A stretch of DNA of 64,000 nt from Hyalella azteca (Eukaryota > Arthropoda > Malacostraca > Amphipoda > Hyalellidae). Position numbers and translations under genes: made by a program. Under the pieces are notes generated by a model, which made no database searches, was not told the origin of the DNA, and saw only the letters and a program-made list of their open reading frames with translations. Below are positions 1-10,574 of this stretch, piece by piece (position 1 is the stretch's first letter; the number at the start of each line of letters is the position of its first letter). The stretch spans positions 1 to 64,000 of the forward strand of contig NW_025940780.1 in NCBI RefSeq assembly GCF_000764305.2, given 5' to 3'.

Positions 1-11
1 CCTGCGCAGGG

Positions 12-166
12 GTGTACACGCGCCCCTTCCCACCACCTGACCCTTCCTCCCCCACGTGGCGGCTGCCCCCCTCCCCCCCGCCATTGCTGTGCGTGGAGGG
101 GGCGGATGAGGGGTCCTGGGGGGCCGTGGCCCACACCGTCACCTCCCTTGCCCCCCCTGGCAAGAG
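12..166 (+). CDS. Partial unknown host gene, candidate exon 1 (5' end off window)
   Basis: GC-rich open frame rich in proline (includes VYTRPFPPPDPSS and LLCVEGADEGSW) that runs in from the left edge. It ends at position 166 before a donor-like GTGCGT at 167-172. The exon leaves two bases (AG) of a split codon, which the G at 470 completes to AGG (Arg), so it is in phase with the next candidate exon. Its GC content contrasts sharply with the AT-rich sequence that follows. I do not recognise the protein. The true 5' boundary is outside the window. Exon status is inferred from composition, splice signals and phase. Confidence 0.45.
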
Positions 167-213
167 GTGCGTAGCCCCCCGACCCCCGCCGGGGGGAAAT
201 AGAGTTCCATTTG

Positions 214-323
214 TTATACATCGTATAGTTATGCATCGCCTAGTTATACATCGTATAGTTGTACATCGTATAGTTATAAATCTTATAGGTATACATCGTA
301 TAGTTATACATTGTATAGTTGTG
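214..323 (+). repeat. 15-bp minisatellite, about 7 units
   Basis: Imperfect tandem units of CATCGTATAGTTATA, inside the first candidate intron. The coding-like continuation over it (VIHRIVMHRLVIHRIV) is a by-product of a unit length divisible by three. Confidence 0.85.
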
Positions 324-469
324 AGATGTGCGTCTGAGTGAATGACACTGCAATTTGTGTGTCAGCGGTGCGGTAATATAATATGAATGAATATGAAAGA
401 ATATTTATATTATATAATATAATATGAATAATAATATAATATGAAGGACACTGCAGTTTGTGTGCCCAG

Positions 470-595
470 GTTCAGGTCGCTGGCGCTGCGGGGCAGCAGG
501 CTGCGTGCAGAGCAGCTGCCGCCGCTGCTGCGGGCGCTGCACGGGGCAGCAGTGCGGACGCGCGACGGGGGCGACACGCGCGCCGGGGTTGTCGA
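470..595 (+). CDS. Partial unknown host gene, candidate exon 2
   Basis: GC-rich 126-bp block between AT-rich flanks. It is preceded by TGTGCCCAG (acceptor AG at 468-469) and followed by a consensus GTGAGT donor at 596-601. Read in phase with exon 1 it gives an Arg/Leu-rich helical-looking segment (FRSLALRGSRLRAEQLPP then LLRALHGAAVRTRDGG) and ends in a split codon GA. The first base of the next candidate exon (1737) completes it to GAG. Two independent phase matches support a real spliced gene. No family was recognised. Confidence 0.55.
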
Positions 596-644
596 GTGAG
601 TGGACGGCGGCCACTGAACTGTGGGCCAATATTACTATATACTT

Positions 645-1101
645 TGATTATATAATTATATTATTAAATATATAGACTACACAGATAGTATTGATTACTG
701 ATGGCCGCCGCAAATGAAACAAAATGGCGGCCGATGATGATATTATTATTATTATTATTATGATTTTTATTATTACATAATATATTACATTACATTTACT
801 TAAATTATATATAATTAATAGGAATATAGGATTAAGATATAGGATTAACAATAATGACGACATAGCATTATTCTGATATGTCAAATGATAATGATTGTCG
901 TGATGATGGCGCTGTGTCCAATGATTGGCCGCCAACTGAGTGTGCGGTCCATCATCATCGGCCGCCATTTTGTTTCATTTGCGGCGGCCATCAGGCACAT
1001 CACCACTATCATTGTAGTCTATTTTATAATATAATAAATTTATTTATAATAATATCTGTACAGTCTATATATTTAAGAATATAATTATATAATCAATGCC
1101 A
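645..1101. repeat. Large imperfect palindrome (foldback/MITE-like) in intron
   Basis: A perfect 44-bp inverted repeat lies at 698-741 and 951-994 (arm contains GATGGCCGCCGCAAATG and AAAATGGCGGCCG). Outer arms also pair: GATTATATAATTATATT at about 645 with its complement near 1087-1101, and TATAGACT..ACAGATA at about 670 with its complement near 1053-1073. The right arm carries about 58 extra bases. The centre holds an (ATT)n run. The conserved arms contain YY1/Pho-like ATGGCGGC cores, and the spacer has CCAAT/ATTGG motifs. It may be a MITE or a regulatory palindrome; no target duplication was identified. Confidence 0.8.
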
Positions 1102-1736
1102 ATATTTATTATCATATATTATTATATATTATAGTACATCGTATTATATTATAAATAACATATTATATATATAATTCAGTATATATTCAAACCGTAACTT
1201 ATTAATAATTAAATACTTAAATTAAATAATAATAACAGCAACAATAATAATTGTTGTTGTTATTGTCAGAGAGTTTGTGGAGACAAATGCTCATGTGTTA
1301 ACCAGCAGACCTTGTTAGCTGTGAGGTAATTAATACTTCATTTATTTATTTAATTTATAATTACATATAATTATTTTTAATAATGATCAAAATTATTATT
1401 ATTTTTTAACATTTATATTAAACCCAATGTCTCATCATATAATATATCACATATATATTATTTACTATAATTAAAGTATGCATAATTCTAATCCTACATT
1501 ATAATTATTTCAATATATTAATTCCTATTTAATTATATTGAATTAATATACTAATGATAATAGTGTTCACTATATTAATGATAAGATGATGGCGCTCTGT
1601 CATTGGTTGCCATTTGTCGGGCAATGATAGCGCCACACAAGATGGCGACTGCTGGCATGCCACATGCCACATGCCACGCAGGATATTCACTGCCGCACTC
1701 CCACAGGGTGAATGGGGATGTTGTCCTCCAAATCAG
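1102..1736. other. AT-rich presumed intron, no gene seen
   Basis: Long AT-rich stretch with short palindromes such as CAATAATAATTGTTG near 1240. Near 1585-1650 there is a GATGGCGCT..CATTGG block resembling the spacer of the upstream palindrome, and an ACAAGATGGCGAC motif. No convincing exon was seen. Confidence 0.5.
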
Positions 1737-1834
1737 GCCCCTCCTGCCCCCGGGGGGACCAGCGGTGCCCAGTGACGCCGAACTGCAGGCGGCGCTGCAG
1801 AAGTATCAAGACTCCCTGCGCTGGCAAAGACATT
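1737..1834 (+). CDS. Partial unknown host gene, candidate exon 3
   Basis: Acceptor-like TTGTCCTCCAAATCAG ends at 1736. The open frame then reads PLLPPGGPAVPSDAELQAAL and KYQDSLRWQRH in phase with exon 2. A donor-like GTGTGT occurs at 1835, immediately before a 30-34 bp minisatellite that seems to have grown from the exon's 3' flank. The frame stays open into the minisatellite, so the real exon end is uncertain. The product is not recognised. Together with the two upstream blocks it forms the best candidate host gene in the first 5 kb; later exons were not found. Confidence 0.5.
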
Positions 1835-1848
1835 GTGTGTTTTACGAG

Positions 1849-2160
1849 GGATTAATGAGGCTGTGTGTGTGTTTTGTGTGGGATTAATGAGGCTGTGTGT
1901 GCGTTTTGTGTGGGATTAATGAGGCTGTGTGTGTTTTGTGTGGGATTAATGAGGCTGTGTGTGTTTTGTGTGGGATTAATGGAGCAGTGTGTGTGTTTTG
2001 TGTGGGATTAATGAGGCTGTGTGTGTGTGTTTTGTGTGGGAGTAATCAGGCTGTGTGTGTTTTGTGCGGTATTAATGAGGCTGTGCATGTGTTTTGTTTG
2101 GGATTAATAAGGCTGTGCGTAAGTTTTTTGTGGGATTGATGAGGCTGTGTGTGTGTTTTA
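1849..2160 (+). repeat. 30-34 bp minisatellite (GGGATTAATGAGGCTGTGTG unit)
   Basis: About 9-10 imperfect copies of a unit beginning GGGATTAATGAGGCTGTG followed by a variable (TG)n and TTTTGTGT. Length differences come from the TG run. Cys/Val-rich ORFs across it are repeat artefacts. Similar unit sequence reappears at about 4855-4930 beyond the gypsy-like element, so that element probably inserted in this array. Confidence 0.85.
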
Positions 2161-3735
2161 TGTCATATGGATATCATTGTAATCAATATATAACCTCTCT
2201 CACGGCCTAGCCAGTTTATTTTTAGTTCGATATCATTTTATATAATTAGTGTTTACTTGATTTTATTTGTAACGCAATTAGTTTGATATTTTGTTGAACG
2301 AGTTTTAATTTATGAACATAAAGCTTGTATTGTTGCAGGGCAGAGCTGAGTCGTCCACTTCGCTTGTTCCTCACGTCTTGCCGGCGTTACAACTGAATGA
2401 TGGTGACGATGTTGTGAATGATGGTGGTGGTGAAGGCAAAAGTAAAGCAAATATGTTCGTAAATGACAAGACGAACTGATAATAAGTGAAGGAAGACAGA
2501 GAATGAGACAGAGAGAAAAAGAGAGAAGATGCGAGATGCTAACTGCTGGTCTCATTCCGTGGCCAAGTCTGCACTTCAGAATGGATTTGCCAGCTCCAGG
2601 GTATGTTCTTTTATGAATTAGATTACGTTTAGCGGAATATCCGAGAGTGTTAATTTGAAATTGATTGTTGCAGTTAGGTTTACGGTGTAAGATTAATAGA
2701 GGAAATGTCGCTCTTCGACGCAAGGATCGCAATCTTTTGGCCCGTGCGCAATCATCTTGGAAATTTTTGTGATCCAGCAGGAAAAATCGTACGAAGATTT
2801 CGTGGAGTTGATTCGTAAACAATTATTAGCTAATTGTGTTTAAATAAATCTTTCGTAATGTATGGACATGAACGACTTTTTTCACATGCCGTTAGATAAA
2901 GTTGTGAAATTGGAGGACAACTGCAAGGTTTTAGTTGTTATATAAAGTAGAAGTTAGGAACTTCAAACTTTAAGCCGGACAACGAACCTCTACCTTGTTT
3001 TCAGTGTAGAAATAAGATCACAGGATGGAAGAAACCTGCGCCTATAGCTTAGTTCTGGTGATCTAGATTTGCTGCAGGTACAGCTGATTCAAGTGCGAAC
3101 TTCATTTCCAAAACAATTAATCTGTCAATCGTCCTTCATGAATTAATTCTTTGGTAAAGCGCAATTCGAAGATTAGAGTTGATCAATCGTTGCTGTAACT
3201 TTTGGTTTTTGTAAGTGGAATGAAGTCAAAATTTTGCAAGATGCGAATGCTACCTGCACTGTCATTGAAAGGAAGCCACTTGTGCCAGCAAACCAAATGA
3301 CTGGCAAGAATCTTTGTCTCAATTTAGCAGATAACAGTGCAATAAGTGCTCCTAAACCTCGTGTCAATTCAGATTGTGTACTTTCCTAGGGATAACAGAT
3401 GCTGCTGCATTTATGAACTACTTTTATAGTTTTTAATGAAAATATTGCTGGTGTCACATGTGCATGTATAGACCAACTATACTGTTCAGAATCCATGAGC
3501 TGGTCAAACTGGGAGTTAGAAACGTGTTCAATCTGATGCTGAAATTCACCACCATTTATTGGAAATAACTTTATTCGATTTAACTGCAAAATAGACTCAA
3601 GACTCTTCTTTGCAGCGACGATCCAAAAGTTGTAGAAGTATTTCAACTTGTAGATGCTATCTCAACAAACTTGCCAAAATTTTCATTAGAGAACGATGTG
3701 TTGATTAGACAGCATGAGATAGGAAGTCTACGCTG

Positions 3736-4110
3736 AATATTCTTGAACAATTCGTGTTGCCTTCAGAAATGAGGCAGAAAGTAATTAAATTAACACATGA
3801 CCGCATTACCGCTGGACACTTGGGCGTTCAGAAAACGAAGAATAGAGTAATATGTATGGAACATTTTTTTGGTGTGGTTGTTTGCATGTAGTCGTCGTCC
3901 TAAGTTACCATTGATTGAAGTGTCTGTACTAGTAAGATTAAGGTTGGGAACTGTTTTTTTACCGCTTCCTACAAGCGCCAGTAATGTTGACATAACGTAA
4001 GAAGCTTTTGAAGTAGTGAGTCGGACCGATAAGGTTGATTATGTCATCAGAGTTAATGATTCCGAACGAACATATCATGCCAACAAGTTGAAGATGTCCA
4101 GGGAGCGCTG
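3736..4110 (+). pseudogene. Gypsy-type integrase fragments (HHCC zinc region and C-terminal segment)
   Basis: The frame near 3740-3850 reads FVLPSEMRQKVIKLTHDRIT then AGHLGVQKTKNRV, the typical H-x-H 'HLGVKKT' region that opens gypsy integrases. The catalytic DDE core that should follow is missing. Within about 200 bp the frame shifts to KVDYVIRVNDSERTYHANKL at 4040-4105, which resembles the chain that ends gypsy integrases just before the next domain. The gene is internally deleted and cannot be functional. Confidence 0.65.
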
Positions 4111-4164
4111 AGCCTGACTCAAACTAATCTTTGCTGCGTGTTACTTCTGTAGCGCTGAGAACGT

Positions 4165-4460
4165 GCCTAGTGATTTTAAGGTCGGGAAACATTTAAATGC
4201 TTCTGATTTGCATTTTATTTCTTAAGGTGTTGAAGGATAACGAAAACTGTTTCAAGGATGTGCCGCGGAGATTTGGTTTTATAAATTAAGTATGAAATTT
4301 TTATTCCTGAGCCTGTAAAACTGTCAGAAGTGTTAATGCTGAGATCAAGAAATGGATAGATTGCGGAATTGTCGAGAAATGAACCCGTCAGTGGGCATCG
4401 CCTGTGGTGATCGTTCAAAATTGTGATATATCTTTGCGTTTGAACATCGAGTTTTGAAAA
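4165..4460 (+). pseudogene. Gypsy-type reverse transcriptase N-terminal fragment
   Basis: Degenerate frames give LNASDLHFIS, then VLKDNENCFKDVPRRFGF, then NAEIKKWIDCGIVEK, a stop, and QWASPVVIV. This is the recognisable N-terminal path of gypsy RT (linker, 'aEikkwid.GIVEkS.SqWASPvViV'). It lies downstream of the integrase fragments and on the same strand. It stops before the RT catalytic YxDD block. Several stops and frame changes make it a pseudogene. Confidence 0.65.
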
Positions 4461-4855
4461 GTCTACAATTTTCTCATAACAGATAAATTTCGAAATGACG
4501 AATGCTGAAAGTGTGATTAATTAGAAGCAAAACGAAGATAAGTGCAATGAAAAATTAGGCTTAACTTAAGCATTTCTATAAATGCCTTAGACTGAACACT
4601 TAATTAATTATATACTGATTTTGGTTCTTATAATGTTCAGTACGATTTTAAAGTGCTTTTTGGTAGAAAATGTGTGGATTTATTTGTAATATTTATGATT
4701 ATTTGATCTTGATTTACTGATTTGTATTTGTGTCTTGATGCGTTGCAACATTCATTTATTAGCGTTACGTTGTTATCCCTGTAGTTATAAGAGCGGAGTG
4801 AGCCTCTTGTTGCTCACGTCTTCCGCCAGGGCGTTTATCGCCACCAAAATTACAT

Positions 4856-4935
4856 GAGGGATTAATTAGATTTTCTGTTTTGTGTGGGATTTACTAAACC
4901 GTATTCTTGTTATATATGGCATTAATTATTCTAAT
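4856..4935 (+). repeat. Remnant of the GGGATTAAT minisatellite
   Basis: GAGGGATTAATTAGATTTTC and TTTTGTGTGGGATTTAC resemble units of the 1849-2160 array, supporting insertion of the gypsy-like element into that array. Confidence 0.5.
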
Positions 4936-4993
4936 AAACACGTGATTAAATTTGCCACACTCGTTTCATTTGCCATAGTCGCCAGGGACTCGG

Positions 4994-5680
4994 CTAGAGA
5001 CCATGAGATGCTAGGACCATGAGATGCTAGGGACCATGAGATGCTAGGGACCATGAGATGCTAGGGACCATGAGATGCTAGGGACCATGAGATGCTAGGG
5101 ACCATGAGATGCTAGGGACCATGAGATGCTAGGGACCATGAGATGCTAGGGACCATGAGATGCTAGGGACCATGAGATGCTAGGGACCATGAGATGCTAG
5201 GGACCATGAGATGCTAGGGACCATGAGATGCTAGGGACCATGAGATGCTAGGGACCATGAGATGCTAGGGACCATGAGATGCTAGGGACCATGAGATGCT
5301 AGGGACCATGAGATGCTAGGGACCATGAGATGCTAGGGACCATGAGATGCTAGGGACCATGAGATGCTAGGGACCATGAGATGCTAGGGACCATGAGATG
5401 CTAGGGACCATGAGATGCTAGGGACCATGAGATGCTAGGGACCATGAGATGCTAGGGACCATGAGATGCTAGGGACCATGAGATGCTAGGGACCATGAGA
5501 TGCTAGGGACCATGAGATGCTAGGGACCATGAGATGCTAGGGACCATGAGATGCTAGGGACCATGAGATGCTAGGGACCATGAGATGCTAGGGACCATGA
5601 GATGCTAGGGACCATGAGATGCTAGGGACCATGAGATGCTAGGGACCATGAGATGCTAGGGACCATGAGATGCTAGGGAC
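4994..5680 (+). repeat. 17-bp minisatellite, about 40 near-identical units
   Basis: Unit AGGGACCATGAGATGCT repeated head to tail with almost no variation beyond the first two copies, ending at the N at 5681. Extreme homogeneity suggests recent expansion or assembly compression; the copy number shown should not be trusted. Confidence 0.95.
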
Positions 5681-5681
5681 N
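5681..5681. other. Ambiguous base N (assembly uncertainty)
   Basis: Single N exactly where the homogeneous 17-bp array meets a different duplicated motif (ATAGACATCACCGCGATG at 5682 and again near 5722). It probably marks a closed gap of unknown true length. Confidence 0.9.
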
Positions 5682-5740
5682 ATAGACATCACCGCGATGC
5701 AGACATAACCTCTCACCAGACATAGACATCACCGCGATGT

Positions 5741-8700
5741 GAAGACATGATCACGCATCACAGAGCCTCCCTCCTCAGGGGGCCGTTATCTCAACTGATA
5801 AGATAAGACCTGCCGGGGCTCACGTAGGCTAAGCGCCTAAGTAAGAGCCAGCAGGACCATTACTTCCATTATCCTTATTCCATATATTATATATTAGCTG
5901 TTATTATGTATATTACAAATAATTACATATAACTATATATAACATATTATTCTATTTTTATAGACATCCGTTATAAGAGTTATGGCACAAGTCATATCGA
6001 GTGACATAATTGGTATATTGCAAGTTCTAATTTCCTCAAATGACACAAGTGTATCCATGACGAACGACGCTTCCGCTCAGAGCAACGGCTACGGCAAAAT
6101 GCTTGATAAGTGTCTAAGTTTCTTGATGAAAATGTTATTATAGTTATTCTTTATTTTATATAACTATATATAAGTTGTTATTGCATACATGTATATGATG
6201 GCTCATCGTTATGGTTAAAGGAAGTTTGTTTGAGCGGCCGGTCACTGGAATATAGCAGCGCGTTCAAAGGAAGTGGTTAACGGAACGATGTAATCATCTC
6301 GGCAGTGGCATATACTTGTGTTATTTGATTACATCATTTCAAGAGAGGAATCATTCGAAATATTTTCGCCAAGAACTCCAGCGTTAAATAAGGAATTTAT
6401 ATCGCGCCAAAATTTTGAAATGTTAAGCGTGAGATGCCTGCACTAGTCCGTGTCACTATTTTTTTCTATCTAATCTAAAATGTTTTGAAAGATACCGAGA
6501 CCACTTGATTATAAATGTGGACTTACACTCAAAATAATCATCCGACGGTATAAGCCCTATTGAAATTCGAAGACCTTTCAGCCGCTGGCACACGGACGCC
6601 CCAAGTTCTTATGGCAGTGTAAATTTGAAGCTCTATGTCCGCTTTAGGTTCCGGTTGCCGGAGCAAAATAAGCGCCGAAATAGAATCTTATGATATTCCT
6701 GTCGAGCTTGGGGCGATCGTGGGGCGCGCGTATTCGGTACCTGATACGTTCGGGACAGACACGGCCGAATCTGAAAAATGTGTTTAAAAAAATGTCCTCT
6801 CCCTTCCCCCCTTTATGGAGGGAAGGGAGGGGGCATTTCAATCACTGTACGTTATATTTATGTGCAGCCTATATAGTACTACTCGCTTAGTTTTAAGATC
6901 AGAGCACAGTCTATCAGAGGCTCAATTTCATGCAAAGACGTTTACAGCTAGTAACTATTATGACATGGCGTGGTTAGAAATGAGGACAATAATCGAAAAT
7001 AAAAAAATTCAATCGATACATCAATAGCACTGATTCGAGGTAAGGCAATTAAAGCCAATTTCTCCTATTAAATCCATGTATCCTGCTGAATGAACAACGT
7101 TGTGTTTAAAATAATTGTTGAATTATTTGCCGCTTCATGTCATAATTTGCTGTTTCATGTCATAACTTTCGTCGCATTAAATTTCTATCGAACAAACGGT
7201 TCTGCAAGGGCCTCGAATTTCTGCGTCCATTGACGAAAGAAAGACCACACAATAGAATGGAGAATCACATGTTAATCTTAATAAAATCTATATACTGCAC
7301 TAACTTGATTGCAGCTTTCAGTTGTCCACAGTTCATAACAAATTATAATCTTTCTGCATCCATCGCCGGCTGCTGCAATGACAGTATTGAGTTTCACATG
7401 TAGTTTTTCTCACGCAATAAAGGTATCAACTGCACTCTAAATTCCTGGAGAGACAATCAAATAAATTGCAGAATATACGATAGTTATGGAAATCCTCAAT
7501 TCATATGTGTTGCTCACAGATGGGCTCCTTGTTATCGATAGTTCATAAGCAATCTTCTGCTTGAGCAATAAGCTCACGCATGCAGACATACGCCCAAAGC
7601 TAAATAGTTCTTTTGTTGAAGAAACCATTTGTCTACCAAAAAATTTTTACCGGGGTCTGAAAATACTGTTTGCAACTGTTGCAAAATGATGAATAGAAGC
7701 ATTTCTAACGTCTAATACCATTCCAATATTGCTGAGCTCGAGGGAAATTTCTTCAATCTATCCTCGTATAATTTGTAGTTCTTCAGAAATAACCAAATTC
7801 ATCCTTATACTTAAATGTAACTCCACAATGAAACCTGATGATACAACGAAATAGAGTAGATAAAACAGAACAAAAGCAACTAACTTACTTGCGAATAATC
7901 GGAATACGCTCTTCAACATTTGCCATCGCGTTCAGCTGGCCCGCCCAGTGGTATCGACTGTTGGTTAGGGACGTAGCATCGTAGGCAATGATAAACTTTC
8001 GAGTCTCGACTACACAAATTGATCCAGTTGACGTGTTTATTTAGAAATTAGAATCTTAAGCATATGAGCAGGAGCAGCTTAAATAACATGCTCGTGTCAA
8101 CATGCTCAAAGTTGAAAATTTCTACCGCTGCCAAAATCTTGAACACACAATGTCGCCTGCTCACATGATGAATGTCGCCTGCCGACGAGAACTTGAGAAG
8201 TACCTATTGCAACGAACTGATCAAATAACAACTGATTTAGAGCATATTCCGCATGAAATCTTCTCTTATTGTCGAAAAAAGAACTTGCATCGTATAATTG
8301 CTGCGTTTTGAAAGAAGTGATGGTGAAAGATACGCCATACAACTACATCTTAATAATAAAATACTCGTAGGAAAAACTAACAAATTTTCCTTCATAATTT
8401 AAATTTCCCATTCAAATACGTCATAATTTAAGGAAGACAACACAATCGAAAAGTGAGCGTTAATCTTAACAAATTCAAATTACTGCAGTAGCTTGATTTC
8501 AGTAAACAGCCATCCGATCTCACTCAACAGGAGTCGACTATTTTTTTTTCATTGGAAGAGTTGAGCTCTAATAATATACGTTTAAAAATTACTTTTTAAA
8601 GACAACACTTCCAAAGAATCCAGTATCTCCAATCTTATAGATGTACAATGAATTTCTCATCTAATTTTCGAAAATTAAAAAAATTACCTTTTCAATTTTT

Positions 8701-8750
8701 TAAATATATATAAAATTTTTTTAATATATACATTTTTTTTCAAAATTATT
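5741..8750. other. No convincing gene; AT-rich intergenic sequence
   Basis: No recognisable coding sequence or RNA gene. Local oddities include a GC-rich patch with TTATC/GATAA motifs at 5770-5860 and a purine/pyrimidine hairpin at about 6795-6835 (CCTCTCCCTTCCCCCCTTTA pairing with AAGGGAGGG). ORFs up to about 80 codons (for example 8102-8311) show no family features. Confidence 0.5.
7435..7540. repeat. Dispersed repeat, copy 1 (partner at 9118-9228)
   Basis: CTCTAAATTCCTGGA, then GGAATATACGATAG-like sequence and GTTGCTCACAnATGGG-like sequence, are shared in the same order with 9118-9228. This indicates a duplicated segment of an unidentified repeat family. Confidence 0.6.
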
Positions 8751-8754
8751 TATT

Positions 8755-9062
8755 CTGTTAATTGATTCGTGCATTGCCTCTGATTTCACACCAGTGTGCA
8801 AAATTTCAGATCAATTAGAAAGGTAAAAGTGTGTCAAATATCAGTTATAAGATTTGTAGCTGACGAAATTATTTTTTCAATTTTTTTAATATTGAAAAAA
8901 AAAATTTTTTAATTTCTAAAATCATTTATTTTGACATTTGATTCATGCATTGTCTCCAACTTTACACAAGTTGGCAAAATTTCAGATCGATAGGATAAGT
9001 AGAAGTGTATTAAATTTTGATTACAAGATTTGTAGCAGACAGACAGACAGACAGACAGACAA
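8755..9062 (+). mobile_element. Duplicated TE-tail-like segment ending in (GACA)n
   Basis: Two diverged units of about 170 bp (8755-8880 and 8925-9062) share GCAAAATTTCAGATC and TTnnAAGATTTGTAGC. The second ends in a (CAGA)n microsatellite at about 9037-9062. An 'AAATTTCA..GTAGCAGACAGACAGA' layout is common at 3' ends of invertebrate RTE-like non-LTR elements; this assignment is by resemblance only, with no coding sequence adjacent. Confidence 0.4.
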
Positions 9063-9117
9063 GAAGTGAAGTTAAAGAGAAGTGTTGTAAAATTAAATTC
9101 TTTCAAGCTTTCAAATT

Positions 9118-9228
9118 ATCAACTGAACTCTAAATTCCTGGATTGATAACCAAAATTATAACGGAATATACGATAGCCTAGTAATGTGAAATCAAATAAG
9201 TTGCTCACAAATGGGATCCCGTTTAAAA
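9118..9228. repeat. Dispersed repeat, copy 2 (partner at 7435-7540)
   Basis: Same ordered blocks as 7435-7540, lying just after the (GACA)n tail. The pairing suggests that both copies belong to the same repeat family as the tail segment. Confidence 0.6.
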
Positions 9229-9732
9229 ACGTTCACCCTGCCTTCTTGTACGCGATAGTTCACACCGATACGACAGCTGGGGCAGCGAGAAAGTTCTTGT
9301 ACCGCACTGGACCAGTCTTCAGAGGTGGTCGGAAATTACGACAAACGTTCTTATGCAATCTTCATAAATTAAGCTGTTTTCCATAGGGATGCTTAGAAAT
9401 TTTAATTTAAGGCACAAAATTCGAGAGCAGGAGTGTTAACTGAGCATCCACGAGAGCAGGTTGTGCGGTGCCTAAGAGCTCTTCGATTGCTTGTTGTTTG
9501 CTTTGTAGCCTTGCACGTACGTTGCCCCCATTCTCTCTTCTCGTTCTTGCTGACGCGGCGATTTTATTATTGACATGTATTTCTACTGAGTGTGCTCGTT
9601 ATTCTTTTGCTTGACTTGACTTGCTTGACTAGTTGCACGTAGTATTCGATCTAGCATAAGCGTAATTTTGATTGTAGCCACCGCAGCCGTTCCGTCTTGG
9701 TTTTCGCCTAACCTCATGGAAACGGCCGAGGG

Positions 9733-10558
9733 ATGGAAGGGAGAGGACGCGGGTGCCTGAGTTGCTCTACTGTTAACTACAGGAAGAGGACAGTTAGTTG
9801 TTCTTCGTGTGAGGGATGTTACCATCTCTCATGCGTAGGGCTGACTAGAGCACAGGCAGACACCTTCGGGCGTTGGCTGTGCCCGGGTTGCTCGGGTAGA
9901 GCCAGTGTCGGTATAACAGAAAGACCCGTAGATTTCGACTTCTTGGGGTATGTTTCTCGGTGTTGTGCCAATGGTAGAGCACTGAAAAGGGTGCCCCGGG
10001 GAGCTGTGGTCTGCGCAGCAGATGCTCTGCAGAAACTGCTGGAGGCGGCGATAAGTGAAGACAGTACTCCATTAGCGTGGGGTAGATTGCTGTCATTTGG
10101 GTGAATCGCGCTGCGGCAGCCGGAGAGCAGCGGTTCGTCTCACTCACTAACCACAGTAGTCAAGAGGCAGATTCGAGCATTTATTGAATCTGACCATCTG
10201 GTGGCTCCGGAAGAAAGATGGCCCGGACGGGCTCATCTGGTGGCCCTGATTTCGCGGAAGGCGGGTAGGCGGGCGCGAGGCTACTGGCCTCCCTTACCAG
10301 TTTCGTCAACCTGGTGATTGGAGGGCGGGTTCTTGAGTTTGCAAGACCGGTGTTCTATGGAACCACTCTGTGCGCCCTACGGAAAAAAGACGGGGGTATT
10401 CGCCCCGTAACGGTTGGGAGCACCTTGCGCCGCTTGACTACCAAGTTTGGAGCATGGCCATTGTCTCCGTTAATAGGGGAAGCACTTCAGCCGGTCCAAT
10501 TGCACTTTATCTCAGATGCAGAAGTAGGTGATAGGAAGCATGTCGCGTCACAGAATTG
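9733..10558 (+). pseudogene. Non-LTR retrotransposon fragment: PHD-like zinc finger plus RT N-terminus
   Basis: The first open block (9733-10104) has a C4HC3 PHD-like finger at residues 8-52: C-x2-C, CSSCEGCYHLSC, then WLCPGC. A second block in another frame (about 10270-10558) reads LASLTSFVNLVIGG, EFARPVFYGTTLCALRKKDG and GIRPVTVGSTLRRL. This is the N-terminal region of reverse transcriptases of a non-LTR group that carries such fingers. The piece between is frameshifted and shortened, and the RT catalytic region is absent. The element is a dead internal fragment. The finger-plus-RT pairing is established for several non-LTR clades; the exact clade is not assigned. Confidence 0.7.
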
Positions 10559-10574
10559 AACACCACAAGTCGAT

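Larger units (their letters stand above)
2161..4855 (+). mobile_element. Decayed Ty3/gypsy-type LTR retrotransposon
   Basis: Sequence between two blocks of the same minisatellite. It starts TGTCATATGG and ends AAATTACA. Degenerate pol fragments are visible on the plus strand: an integrase zinc-binding motif near 3740-3850, an integrase C-terminal segment near 4040-4105, then the start of reverse transcriptase near 4330-4450. Candidate LTR remnants share CTTGTTnCTCACGTCTT near 2363-2380 and 4803-4820 but are otherwise poorly conserved. Many stops and frameshifts are present and no target duplication was found. The integrase-before-RT order recalls Gmr1-like gypsy elements, though rearrangement is not excluded. 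Confidence 0.65.

Noticed and set aside
2310..2822. 170-codon minus-strand ORF with a poly-His stretch
   Set aside because: Lies antisense within the decayed gypsy-type element; low-complexity composition and no domain.
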